From positions 1 to 35,080 of the forward strand of contig JAIQFN010000063.1 in NCBI GenBank assembly GCA_020073265.1: a stretch of DNA of 35,080 nt, read 5' to 3'. Below, piece after piece: positions 16,602 through 25,312 of this stretch. The number at the start of each line of letters is the position of its first letter. Within the stretch, counting starts at the first letter, position 1. A program made the position numbers and the translations under genes. This DNA comes from Terriglobia bacterium. Lineage in GTDB: Bacteria; Acidobacteriota; Terriglobia; Bryobacterales; Bryobacteraceae. The notes under the pieces are model-generated. The model saw nothing but the letters and a program-made list of their open reading frames with translations. It searched no databases and had not been told where the DNA came from.

Positions 16602-18554
16602 AGCCGCCTTCCCCGCGGCGAGAACCTTCAAGATAGAATCCACATCGTAAACGGCGCCGCCCCAGGTTCCCCCGCTTACGTCTTCGAGCGCCGCCCAGAG
16701 ACGCGTGTCATCGGGCAACTTGGAATCCGGCGCCAGATCGGGCCGGGATTCGCGGCCGGCCAGTATTCGAGAACCGTCGGCTGCGTTCGAGGCTGCACCG
16801 TTTTCGCCGACCAGGTTCAGTGACCCCTCGAGCTTTACGCGATCGACTACGATTTCAAGCATGTCGCCGTCTCGCAGTTTTCCAATAGGACCCCCGGCCA
16901 GCGCCTCCGGCGAAACGTGGCCGATGCAGGCGCCGGTGGACACGCCGCTGAAGCGGGCGTCGGTCACAATAGCCACCTGTTTTCCGAAGTCCAGATAGCG
17001 GAGCGCCGAAGTGAGCTGATAGGTTTCCTCCATGCCCGCGCCCATGGGTCCACGGCAGGCCAGCACCAGCACGTCGCCCTCGCGGATACGATGGTCCTTG
17101 ATCGCGGCAATGGCGGCCGCTTCGGTAATAAAGACTTTCGCCGGGCCGGTCTTCCGATAGACGCCGTCCGCATCGATCACCGATGGATCGATAGAGGTGG
17201 CTTTGATCAGGGACCCCTCCGGTGCGAGATTGCCGGTCGGGAAACAAACCGTGGAGGTGATGCCGCGGCGTGAGGCTTGCTCCGGCGCCAGAATCACGTC
17301 ATCCGGATCGACGCCGTCGCGCTCGCGGAGCAGGTCGCGAAGGCGCTCGCGCCGCTCGGACCGCTCCCATTCATCGAGTTGTTCGCCCAGCGTCGTCCCG
17401 CTCGCCGTCAACGCTTCCGTTTCCAACAGACCCGCGCGGCGCAAGTGCAGCAGCACTTCGGGCACTCCTCCAGCCAAAAATACTTGAGCGGTAATGTGAT
17501 TTCTCGGGCCGTTCGGAAGCGCGTCCACCAGGCGTGGGACCTGGCGGTTGATGCGCGCCCAGTCGTCAACCGACGGCCGGCGGAGTCCAGCGGCGTGCGC
17601 GACCGCCGGCAGATGCAGGATCAGATTGGTCGATCCGCCAAACGCCGCGTGCGCGACCATCGCATTATGCAGCGCGGCCTCGGTCAGCACGTGGCGCATG
17701 CTGATGCCGCGCTGTTCCAGCGCCAGCAACGCTCGAGCGGACCGGCGCGCCATATCCAACCAGATCGGATGACCGGAAGGCGCCAGCGCGGAATGCGGGA
17801 GCGATATGCCGAGAGCTTCGCCCACTACTTGCGCCGTTGCGGCTGTGCCGAGAAACTGGCAGCCTCCGCCCGGTGTAGCGCAAGCGCGGCAGCCGGCGTC
17901 GGCGGCCTGTTCCACCGTGATCTGGCCGTGGGCGAACCGCGCGCCGATGCTCTGAACGCGCCCGGCATCTTCGCCATTCTCCGGCGCCAGCGTCACGCCG
18001 CCCGGCACCAGCACGCACGGCAGGTCGTGCATGGCGGCTAGCGCCATCATCATCGCCGGCAACCCTTTGTCGCAGGTAGCGACGCCCAGCACTCCGCGCC
18101 GGGTGGGAAGCGACCGGATCAGGCGCCGGAAAACCGTCGCGGCGTCGTTCCGGTAAGGCAGGCTGTCGAACATCGCGGTGGTGCCTTGCGAACGGCCGTC
18201 GCAGGGATCGGTGCAATAAGCCGCGAAGGGAATAGCTCCCGCCGACGCCAACTCGCGCGCCGCCGCTTCCATCAGCAGCCCGACTTCCCAGTGACCGGTG
18301 TGATAGCCCAGCGCGACCGGTGTTCCGTCCGCCGCCCGAATCCCGCCATGGGTGGACAGGATGAGAAATTCCTTTCCACCGAGCGCGGAAGGATTCCATC
18401 CCATGCCGGCGTTCTGGGTCCATCCGAACAAATCCCCGGAGGGTCGCTCGCGGAGCAGCTCGGCCGTCAGCGGCAACGACCCGGCGGGTCCCGGTGCGTG
18501 CGTCCGGATGTCGTACAGAGAGGGATCGTCGGAATCAAACGAGTTGCGAGACAT
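16578..18554 (-). CDS. yjhG: Sugar-acid dehydratase, YjhG/YagF family (IlvD/Edd superfamily)
   Basis: A 658-residue protein, close to the ~655 residues of E. coli YjhG/YagF, which are D-xylonate dehydratases. Agreement is clear along the whole length: [46 protein letters not shown] and PDDTRLWA. Cysteines expected to hold the Fe-S cluster are C118 (DPCDG), C161 (TCDKG) and C232 (GGGCQF). The enzyme removes water from a pentonate (D-xylonate, or D-arabinonate, which gives the same product) to form 2-keto-3-deoxy-pentonate. It is cytoplasmic and lies 82 bp after the first haem/copper gene on the same strand. The FAH-family and aldehyde dehydrogenase genes at 25313-27612 would take the next steps. 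Confidence 0.9.
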   Translation of the reverse strand: MSRNSFDSDDPSLYDIRTHAPGPAGSLPLTAELLRERPSGDLFGWTQNAGMGWNPSALGGKEFLILSTHGGIRAADGTPVALGYHTGHWEVGLLMEAAARELASAGAIPFAAYCTDPCDGRSQGTTAMFDSLPYRNDAATVFRRLIRSLPTRRGVLGVATCDKGLPAMMMALAAMHDLPCVLVPGGVTLAPENGEDAGRVQSIGARFAHGQITVEQAADAGCRACATPGGGCQFLGTAATAQVVGEALGISLPHSALAPSGHPIWLDMARRSARALLALEQRGISMRHVLTEAALHNAMVAHAAFGGSTNLILHLPAVAHAAGLRRPSVDDWARINRQVPRLVDALPNGPRNHITAQVFLAGGVPEVLLHLRRAGLLETEALTASGTTLGEQLDEWERSERRERLRDLLRERDGVDPDDVILAPEQASRRGITSTVCFPTGNLAPEGSLIKATSIDPSVIDADGVYRKTGPAKVFITEAAAIAAIKDHRIREGDVLVLACRGPMGAGMEETYQLTSALRYLDFGKQVAIVTDARFSGVSTGACIGHVSPEALAGGPIGKLRDGDMLEIVVDRVKLEGSLNLVGENGAASNAADGSRILAGRESRPDLAPDSKLPDDTRLWAALEDVSGGTWGGAVYDVDSILKVLAAGKAALARERLR

Positions 18555-18636
18555 GACGCGTCCATCATATCCGGCGGCGAGTGGAAAGAAGACCTGCTCC
18601 GGGATGCGGGCTGCGATTCAGCGCGTAAACGCAGCT

Positions 18637-19941
18637 TTATTTGCCGCCGCCGGCTGGCCCTGTTATCGCCGCGAAGAGACTCTTGACGTTCTTGCCCGGA
18701 TCGAACCCGATTTCCATCCAGCCGCTCATCATCTCGTCCCAACTCTGCTCGCCGTAAGTGACGGTGGCATTGGGGTCCGGATTGGCTGGATTGTTGACTG
18801 AGTTGTCGAAGTGCGCCGTGCACTCGATGCGGGTGCCGCGCGGAATCAGTTTCGGCTTGGCGAGGAAATAGGTGAGCTGCCAATTGAAGTCGTACTTCGG
18901 AACCCGCAACAACACTTCCGTCTCGCCGGTCGGATACACGGCTTTGTATTCGTAGTCGCTGCCCCGATAGTGCATGTGCGGCTGCAAACTCACCAGCGTC
19001 ACATCCGACGCGAATTCCACCACGGAGTGGACTTCGTGGTGCGCGTCGCCCGGTGGAATCACAAAGGTCCAACTCTTGGCGACCGCGGAGAGCACTCGCT
19101 GCTTGGGCGGCTCCTTGGAGAAGATCAGTCCGATCTTGCTTTGGTCCGTACCGGCGGTTCCGTTGGTCGAATAGTGAATCTGGAAAATGAAATCCGAACC
19201 GGCTGGAACGAACTTCGCTTCTCCCTCGGGCCAGCGTTTGCCGAACAGGCCCGGGACGTAGCCGACGAAGAATTCACTGTCGGGTTGCCAGCCGTCGGGC
19301 GGCGGAGTGAATTTCGTATTCTTGGGCGGTGAGTAAGGAACTCCAGGCGCTAGATTACGCATGGTCCGCTGGTCCGGTGTGCGCAGGATCGCATTGATGT
19401 GATGGACCAGCGCGCGATTCCCGGGGCGGACCTCAGCGGCTTGCACCCAACGATCCTCTTTGAAATCGGCCGGTACCACGAGGTAGATGATATCGAGCGT
19501 GCCGCGTGCCGGAATCGGAAGCGCTTTCGGCATTTCCAGGACCAGATCCGGCTTGCCGATCGCCCAACCCTCTTCAAACGCGACGGGCTTCGGCAGATCG
19601 GCGGGATTGCCTTCGGGGGCGCCCGCATCCGCCCAGGCCACCAGCGTGTCGATCTCGTTTTGAGCCAGCGACACGTCGTTCGAGAAGTGGCCATAGCGCG
19701 AGTCGGCAAACCACGGTGGCATCTTCCTGGTCGCCACAGCCTGTCGAATCGCCTTCGCCCAGGGCCTCGCCTGCTGGTAGGTATCGAGCGGCATGGGACC
19801 GATTTCGCCAGGCCGGTGGCATTGCTGGCAGTGCTTCTGGAGAATGGGGGCTACGTTCTTTGAAAATGTGGTAGCCGCTGGATCGGCGGCGAAGGCCAAA
19901 CCGGCTGCGCTGCACAAGAGCGCGATCCATTTCGTTTCCAT
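18637..19941 (-). CDS. Secreted haem protein with Cu(II) monooxygenase-like domain (copy 1)
   Basis: This 434-residue protein has a signal peptide (to about residue 19) and a cytochrome c module with CQQCH (C38, C41, H42) and likely axial Met74 in KMPPW. The C-terminal half resembles the ascorbate-dependent copper type II monooxygenase fold (PHM/DBH-like). Candidate copper ligands are H180/H181, H256 and the PHMH motif (H322, M323, H324). Acidobacteria carry many such fusions; the substrate is unknown. A perfect ribosome site (AAGGAGAGG) precedes the ATG. It leads a unit with the sugar-acid dehydratase, and an operator-like palindrome sits in its leader. The gene at 23906 is a paralogue that also leads sugar-acid genes. 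Confidence 0.85.
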   Translation of the reverse strand: METKWIALLCSAAGLAFAADPAATTFSKNVAPILQKHCQQCHRPGEIGPMPLDTYQQARPWAKAIRQAVATRKMPPWFADSRYGHFSNDVSLAQNEIDTLVAWADAGAPEGNPADLPKPVAFEEGWAIGKPDLVLEMPKALPIPARGTLDIIYLVVPADFKEDRWVQAAEVRPGNRALVHHINAILRTPDQRTMRNLAPGVPYSPPKNTKFTPPPDGWQPDSEFFVGYVPGLFGKRWPEGEAKFVPAGSDFIFQIHYSTNGTAGTDQSKIGLIFSKEPPKQRVLSAVAKSWTFVIPPGDAHHEVHSVVEFASDVTLVSLQPHMHYRGSDYEYKAVYPTGETEVLLRVPKYDFNWQLTYFLAKPKLIPRGTRIECTAHFDNSVNNPANPDPNATVTYGEQSWDEMMSGWMEIGFDPGKNVKSLFAAITGPAGGGK

Positions 19942-19956
19942 GTCCTCTCCTTACGC

Positions 19957-19968
19957 AAAACGATTCGA
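19957..19968 (-). promoter_or_regulatory. Operator-like site in the leader of haem/copper copy 1
   Basis: Read towards the gene it is TCGAATCGTTTT, ending about 15 nt before the ATG and just upstream of the ribosome site. Binding there would block transcription or translation rather than help it, unlike the sites placed upstream of -35 boxes. The right half-site is degenerate. Confidence 0.6.
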
Positions 19969-20009
19969 ACTGCGGCCCGGCGTCCGGGCCAGGCGCAACC
20001 CAAACTCCG

Positions 20010-20039
20010 AGTTTATCCGAAAAGCCAATACCAGAGCAA
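20010..20039 (-). promoter_or_regulatory. Possible promoter of haem/copper copy 1
   Basis: On the minus strand TTGCTC (20039-20034), 18 nt and TAAACT (20015-20010) form a moderate sigma70-type pair. The resulting leader of about 65 nt would include the GGCCCGG hairpin and the operator-like site. Confidence 0.4.
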
Positions 20040-20314
20040 GACCCCTTGCTGGAGGTCCAGGTTACATACATCGGAGGGGCCTAGAGAGGTTCGCGGCGGG
20101 ATCCGCCGACGCCTGGCCAAGCGCCGGTCAGCACTGGGGTAATCGGTTCACGCTGTATCCCAACTGCCCGTGTGACTGCGGGGAGCTCGCGTTGTATTGG
20201 CGTCTCGCGGCCTTCCAGACGTCGGCTCAGGGCAGTGTGAAGCCTGAAAACATGTATGCCCCGGGCCATTCAGTCTATCCCCCCAGATTGGCGTGTTTTC
20301 GCCATCCGCAGAAC

Positions 20315-20365
20315 TCGAATCGGTTCGATTTTTTGTTGACACGTTGTCCGGCCCGAACGTATAGT
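20315..20365 (+). promoter_or_regulatory. Promoter and operator of the second TonB receptor
   Basis: TCGAATCGGTTC (20315-20326), 9 nt, a consensus TTGACA (20336-20341), an 18-nt spacer and TATAGT (20360-20365). The operator and its 9-nt spacing repeat those of the first receptor. The -10 box ends only 7 nt before the annotated ATG, so the message would have almost no leader. Confidence 0.83.
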
Positions 20366-20372
20366 ATCTGCT

Positions 20373-23300
20373 ATGATCTCGCGTCACTCCATGTTGATCG
20401 TTGCCGGGCTCATTGTTGCTCTCCCGGTTCTACTTATCGCGCAGGCCACTTCGGTCGTCCAGATCTCCGGCGTAGTCACCGACGAAAAAGGGGGAGTGGT
20501 GCCTAACGCGCAGGTGAAGGCAACGCAGACGGGTACAGGCCTGATACGAACGACGACCACGGACTCAGTGGGGGCCTACTTGCTCTCCAATCTGCCGATC
20601 GGACCGTACCGGCTGGAGGCGACCTCCGACGGATTCCGGCCGTACGTGCAAACCGGAATCGTGCTGCAGGTCAATACCAACCCGACGGTCAACATTACGC
20701 TCCAGGTGGGATCGATCTCGCAGGAGGTGCAGGTGGTCGGCAACGCGACCATGGTCGAAACGCAGACCAACGGGTTCTCGCAGGTGATCGATCAGAGCCG
20801 CGTGGTGGACCTGCCGCTGAACGGCCGTCAAGCCACGCAGTTGATTCTTCTCTCCGGCGCGTCGGCGCCCGCGCCTCCAGGCGACTTTGCCAGCAGCAAG
20901 AACTATCCCAGCTCGATCACGCTCTCGGTGGCGGGTGGCCAGCCCAACGGCACGTACTACCTGCTGGACGGCGCCGACCACAACGATGGATATTCGGCCA
21001 TCAATCTTCCCGTGCCTTTCCCCGACGTGCTCCAGGAATTCAGCGTGCAGACCAGCGCGATCCCGGCGAATTACGGCGTACGCGCGGGGGCGGTGGTCAA
21101 CATGGTGACCAAGTCGGGCACCAACCAGCTGCATGGCGACCTATTCGAATTCCTGCGCACCGGCGCCACCAACGCGAAGAATGTCTTTGCACCTAAGCGA
21201 GATGATCTGAAACGCAACCAATTCGGCGCCACCGCGGGCGGACCCATCGTCAAGAACCAGCTTTTCGTTTTCGGAGGATACCAGGGCACGCGCATCCGCA
21301 CCGCGCCACCCACCAATACGGTATTTGTCCCGACCCAGGCAGTACTGAACGGCGATTTCAGCGCGATCGATTCGGCCGCCTGTGGCCAAGCTCGCTCGCT
21401 CATCAATCCGGCCACCGGCGCTGCTTTCCAGAACAACTTCATCTCTCCGTCGCTTTTCAACCAGCAGGCTCTGGCCTTCCTGAAGTATGTGCCGGTCTCG
21501 AACGACCCCTGCGGGAAACTCATCATCGCGATTCCCAGCCCGCAGGATGAAGATCAGATTCTGGGGCGCGCTGATTGGATTAAGAGTTCCAAGCAGACCT
21601 TGTTCGGGCGTTACTATTACACCGATTTTCGCAACCCTGCGGCCTACGACGGCAGCGATCTGTTGCTCACCACGCGCCCGGGCGTGCTCGACCGTGTGCA
21701 GTCGCTCACCGTGGGCGATACGTACATCGCGAGTAGCGCGGTGGTCAATTCATTTCATTTCACCTGGTCGCGCGATCACGTGACTCGCGGACCGGCCAGC
21801 GGCTTGCCGACCTCGGAGGGAATCGGTCTGAATGTCGCGCCCTCGGCGGGCAATTTCCCCCAGATCGCGGTGGGCAGCGACTTCGGCACCTTCTGCGGCA
21901 CTTGCTCTCTGGCGCATATCAACAGCCAGTCTTTCCAGTTCGCCGACGACTTCAGCCTGGTCAAGGGCCGCCATCAGATGACCTTCGGCGTGGATGTGAT
22001 CCGCCACACCCTGGACTTCCAGGTATCGACCCAGGAGAACCCGGCCTACGCATTTAACGGCCAGTTCACCAAGGACCCCATCGCCGACCTGCTGCTCGGC
22101 CGCCCGAGTTCGTTCACGCAAGGCAGCCTCACCAAGCAGAACGAGATCGCCACTTACTTCGCGTTGTACGCCGAGGACAAAGTCCGCGTCACTCCACACC
22201 TGAGCGTCAATGTCGGGCTGCGTTGGGAACCCTATTTTCCGGCCGTGGATACCAACGGCCGCGATACGCATTTTGAGATGAGCGCCTTCCTGGCCGGCAC
22301 CAAGACGCAGCAGTTTACCAACGCGCCCCCGGGTGTGTTTTTCCCCGGCGATCCGCAAATGCCGGATGGCGGCGCACCCACCAGCCACCACTGGAACGAC
22401 CTGGCGCCGCGCGTGGGTTTCATCTGGGACCCCAGCGGCAACGGACGCCTGACGATTCGCAGCGCTTACAGCATCCAGTACGATATTCCCGGCACGGCTC
22501 CCACGGTCTGGTTCGGGTTCGGTCCGCCCTGGGCGAGCACGGTCACCCTGACCAGTCCTCCCGGCGGCTTCACCGATCCGTTCGCCGGACAGCCCGGCGG
22601 CAATCCGTTCCCGCAACCCTCGCCTCCGACCAAGGACGCCAGGTTCATCACTGGCGGGCAGTACACCAACATGCCGTTCGAGGTGAAACCGACTTACGTG
22701 CAGCAATGGAACTTCAGCATCCAGCGCCAGTTCAGCGATTCATGGCTGGTCACTGGAAACTACCTTGGCAACAAGGCCACGCATCGCTGGAACAGCCAGT
22801 CCATAAATTCCGCGGTGTACATTCCGGGCACCTGCGGAAGCGCGCCCTGCTCCACCACGGCCAACACGGCCCAAAGACGGCTGCTGTCTCTCCTTCGGCC
22901 AGCGGATGGGAGCGCGTACGGCATTTTCGCCACGGTGGATGATGGCGGGAACTCGAGCTACAATGCGCTGCTATTGTCCCTGGAGCATCGCCTGAGCAGG
23001 AATTTCAGCATGCTCCTGAATTACACTTGGGGCCACTGCATTGACGATCTGGACGGCGACAACGACATCGTCGGCACCTACATGAACCCCAATAACCGGG
23101 CGGCCGAGCGCGGGAACTGCTCCTACCAGGAAACGCAGATCTTCAACGGCTCCTTTGTGGCCATGACGCCCAAGTTCGCCGATCGTTGGATGCAGCGTTT
23201 CTTCGGAAACTGGCAATCGTCGGTGATCACCACCAAACGCACCGGATTGTGGTTCAACACGCTTACCGGGCTGGACAACTCGCTCACCGGGAACGGCCGG

Positions 23301-23639
23301 GATCGTCCCGATGTCGTCGGAGTTGCCAGCCTGGCAAATCCCACCACGGGGCGCTGGTTCGACACCAAAGCGTTCGTGCCTAACGCGCTGGGCACGTACG
23401 GCAATTCGGGCCGCGACAATATCGAGGGCCCGGGCGCATTCACTTTCGACCTGGCGTTGATGCGTATGTTCCCGGTCACCGAGCGGCAGCATGTGGAAGT
23501 GCGTGCCGAAGCGTTCAATATTTTGAATCACCCCGTGTTCGCCAACCCGCGCAGTACCCTGACAGACTCCAACATCGGCCGGATTCTCACCGCAGGCGAT
23601 CCGAGGATTCTTCAGTTCGCGCTGAAATACATCTTTTGA
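20373..23639 (+). CDS. TonB-dependent receptor, Oar-like, with carboxypeptidase-regulatory-like domain
   Basis: A 1088-residue outer-membrane protein. A signal segment (about 1-25) is followed by the regulatory-like domain (VVQISGVVTDEKGGVVPNA, to about 115), the plug (LPLNGRQATQLILL) and a large beta-barrel closing with ...FALKYIF. It probably binds and imports a bulky carbohydrate-like ligand. The start could be ATG 20373 or ATG 20391; neither has a good ribosome site. The -10 box just upstream suggests a leaderless message from 20373 or use of the second ATG with a very short leader. It shares its operator type with the first receptor. The two haem/copper paralogues lie on either side of it. 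Confidence 0.92.
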   Translation: MISRHSMLIVAGLIVALPVLLIAQATSVVQISGVVTDEKGGVVPNAQVKATQTGTGLIRTTTTDSVGAYLLSNLPIGPYRLEATSDGFRPYVQTGIVLQVNTNPTVNITLQVGSISQEVQVVGNATMVETQTNGFSQVIDQSRVVDLPLNGRQATQLILLSGASAPAPPGDFASSKNYPSSITLSVAGGQPNGTYYLLDGADHNDGYSAINLPVPFPDVLQEFSVQTSAIPANYGVRAGAVVNMVTKSGTNQLHGDLFEFLRTGATNAKNVFAPKRDDLKRNQFGATAGGPIVKNQLFVFGGYQGTRIRTAPPTNTVFVPTQAVLNGDFSAIDSAACGQARSLINPATGAAFQNNFISPSLFNQQALAFLKYVPVSNDPCGKLIIAIPSPQDEDQILGRADWIKSSKQTLFGRYYYTDFRNPAAYDGSDLLLTTRPGVLDRVQSLTVGDTYIASSAVVNSFHFTWSRDHVTRGPASGLPTSEGIGLNVAPSAGNFPQIAVGSDFGTFCGTCSLAHINSQSFQFADDFSLVKGRHQMTFGVDVIRHTLDFQVSTQENPAYAFNGQFTKDPIADLLLGRPSSFTQGSLTKQNEIATYFALYAEDKVRVTPHLSVNVGLRWEPYFPAVDTNGRDTHFEMSAFLAGTKTQQFTNAPPGVFFPGDPQMPDGGAPTSHHWNDLAPRVGFIWDPSGNGRLTIRSAYSIQYDIPGTAPTVWFGFGPPWASTVTLTSPPGGFTDPFAGQPGGNPFPQPSPPTKDARFITGGQYTNMPFEVKPTYVQQWNFSIQRQFSDSWLVTGNYLGNKATHRWNSQSINSAVYIPGTCGSAPCSTTANTAQRRLLSLLRPADGSAYGIFATVDDGGNSSYNALLLSLEHRLSRNFSMLLNYTWGHCIDDLDGDNDIVGTYMNPNNRAAERGNCSYQETQIFNGSFVAMTPKFADRWMQRFFGNWQSSVITTKRTGLWFNTLTGLDNSLTGNGRDRPDVVGVASLANPTTGRWFDTKAFVPNALGTYGNSGRDNIEGPGAFTFDLALMRMFPVTERQHVEVRAEAFNILNHPVFANPRSTLTDSNIGRILTAGDPRILQFALKYIF

Positions 23640-23659
23640 GTGAGAAGCTGAGCGGTCAC

Positions 23660-23671
23660 AAAACGTTTCGA
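23660..23671 (+). promoter_or_regulatory. Degenerate operator-like site after the second TonB receptor
   Basis: AAAACGTTTCGA followed by ACTGCGG resembles the plus-strand reading of the site at 19957 (AAAACGATTCGAACTGCGG), with one base changed. Some similarity may continue for about 90 bp downstream. It may be a duplicated remnant rather than a working operator, because a better site lies 140 bp further on. Confidence 0.4.
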
Positions 23672-23806
23672 ACTGCGGTTGAGCATCCGATTCCGGTGAG
23701 ATCCGGAGTCCAGGGCAACGTCTCTTCTGGAAGGGCGTGTTGCAAGGATTTTGGCGGCCCGCAATCGTTGGGCTCCGGTTGTGAGAAGACTTCATCAGAC
23801 CGCGAT

Positions 23807-23858
23807 CCGAATCGATTCGTAGAAGGCACTTGACCTGGGCGCGCAGTCTGACTAAACT
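23807..23858 (+). promoter_or_regulatory. Promoter and operator of the haem/copper copy 2 - ALDH - FAH - VOC operon
   Basis: CCGAATCGATTC (23807-23818) contains CGAATCGATTCG, a perfect 12-bp palindrome. After 11 nt come TTGACC (23830-23835), a 17-nt spacer and TAAACT (23853-23858). The layout matches the other operons apart from two extra bases between operator and -35 box. Confidence 0.78.
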
Positions 23859-23905
23859 GAAATCGACGTCACTTGAGTACTCTGACGTCCAGGGAGCACC
23901 TTGGC

Positions 23906-25243
23906 ATGGATGGAAGATTCGCCTTAGTTACATCGCTGCTGGCCTGCTCGGCGTTTGCGGCCCCCGTTCCTACGTTCTACCACGACGTATTGCCGATCCT
24001 CGAAAAGAACTGTCAATCGTGCCACCGCCCCGGCGAAATCGGCCCCATGGCGCTCGAAACGTACCAGCAGGCGCGGCCTTGGGCGAAAGCGATTCGACAA
24101 GCCGTGCTCACCAAGAAGATGCCACCCTGGTTTGCCGACGCAACCGTCGGCAAGTACGCCAATGACCGATCGCTGAGCCAGGCCGACATTGCGACTCTGG
24201 CGTCGTGGGTCGATACCGGAACTACCGAAGGCGATCCGAAGGACGGTCCCAAGCAGGTGGCCTTCACGGACGGCTGGCGCATTGGAACACCCGACGTCGT
24301 CTTCGAGATGTCGAAGGCCTTCCCAGTTCCAGCGAGCGGAACGATTCCGTATGAGTACATCATCGTGCCGACGGGCTTCAAAGAGGACAAGTGGATTCAG
24401 GCCGTGGAATTCCGCCCCGGCGAGCCTGCCGTGGTGCACCACTCTTCGATCTACTCGCGCGAGCCGGGATCCACTTACGCCGCGGGCCACAAACCCGGCG
24501 AATTTTTCGAACTCGACGAAGAAGTCCCCGTGGAGGGACGGAAGCGCCCCGTACCCGGCCGCCTGATGTTCTCCGCGCCGGATTTCCCGTTGCACCTGCA
24601 GGTCTTCGTGCCCGGCGGCGATCCAGTGGTGCTGCCTCCAGGCCAGGCCCGCTTGATCAAGGCCGGCTCGGACATCATCTTCCAGGTGCACTACACGGCC
24701 AACGGAAAGGCGGTGATGGACCGCAGCCGCATTGGCCTGATTTTCGCGAAAACGCCACCGGTCGAACGCGTCAAGACCGTCCGCATCCAGAACGGCGTTC
24801 CCATCCGCATACCGCCCGGAGATGCGAATTACCGGCTGGAATCGCGTGTGATCGTGCAGCAGCCGCTGAGGATTGTGTCGTTGCAGCCGCACATGCATTT
24901 CAGGGGGTCCTTCTTCGAATACAGCGTCATCTATCCCAGCGGAGAATCCGAAGTGCTCTTGCGCACGCCGCACTACAACTTCCACTGGCAGCAAACGTAC
25001 TATCTGGATAAGCCGAGGCTTCTGCCCAAGGGCACGATCCTGATCGTCAAAGCCGGTTATGACAACTCGGCCAACAATCCCGACAACCCCGACCCCAAAG
25101 CGTGGGTGAAAGGGGGAGCGCAGAGCTGGGATGAGATGATGGCCGGGTTCATGGATGTGGGCTTCGATCCCAAGATCGCGTCGCCGGACTTTTTCCTGGA
25201 CGCTCCGCCGGTGACAGCGACCGCATCGACCGGTGGCCAATAG
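23906..25243 (+). CDS. Secreted haem protein with Cu(II) monooxygenase-like domain (copy 2)
   Basis: I start at ATG 23906 (445 residues), which has AGGGAG 9 nt upstream and leads straight into a signal peptide (MDGRFALVTSLLACSAFA). The frame is open from a TTG at 23873, which would add 11 unlikely residues. The haem motif is CQSCH (C36, C39, H40), with KMPPW following. Copper-type motifs are VVHHSS, FQVHYT and PHMHFRG. It is clearly paralogous to the gene at 18637-19941, with stretches such as HRPGEIGPM and TYQQARPWAKAIRQAV nearly identical. It has an extra loop of about 30 residues before the FQVHYT motif. It heads an operon with three downstream genes and presumably shares its function with copy 1, which is unknown. 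Confidence 0.85.
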   Translation: MDGRFALVTSLLACSAFAAPVPTFYHDVLPILEKNCQSCHRPGEIGPMALETYQQARPWAKAIRQAVLTKKMPPWFADATVGKYANDRSLSQADIATLASWVDTGTTEGDPKDGPKQVAFTDGWRIGTPDVVFEMSKAFPVPASGTIPYEYIIVPTGFKEDKWIQAVEFRPGEPAVVHHSSIYSREPGSTYAAGHKPGEFFELDEEVPVEGRKRPVPGRLMFSAPDFPLHLQVFVPGGDPVVLPPGQARLIKAGSDIIFQVHYTANGKAVMDRSRIGLIFAKTPPVERVKTVRIQNGVPIRIPPGDANYRLESRVIVQQPLRIVSLQPHMHFRGSFFEYSVIYPSGESEVLLRTPHYNFHWQQTYYLDKPRLLPKGTILIVKAGYDNSANNPDNPDPKAWVKGGAQSWDEMMAGFMDVGFDPKIASPDFFLDAPPVTATASTGGQ

Positions 25244-25312
25244 GAGCGCGGCGCACAACGTGCCAGACTGCCAGCCCGCCGACAACGTATCGCAGCTTGG
25301 AAACCTGCCTGC

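Larger units (their letters stand above)
19942..20372. other. Divergent regulatory region between copy 1 of the haem/copper gene and the second TonB receptor
   Basis: About 430 bp without a supportable gene. It contains an operator-like site near each end (19957-19968 and 20315-20326) and a perfect 7-bp stem GGCCCGG/CCGGGCC at 19974-19990. It also holds the receptor promoter and a weaker minus-strand promoter. The middle part (about 20040-20300) shows nothing I can assign. Confidence 0.55.

Noticed and set aside
21363-21377. CGATCGATTCGG as another operator
   Set aside because: It lies inside the TonB receptor coding sequence and lacks the AATCG left half, so it is probably chance.
23924-25285. 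Minus-strand open frame of 453 residues
   Set aside because: Antisense to haem/copper copy 2, whose signal peptide, haem and copper motifs are clear on the plus strand.
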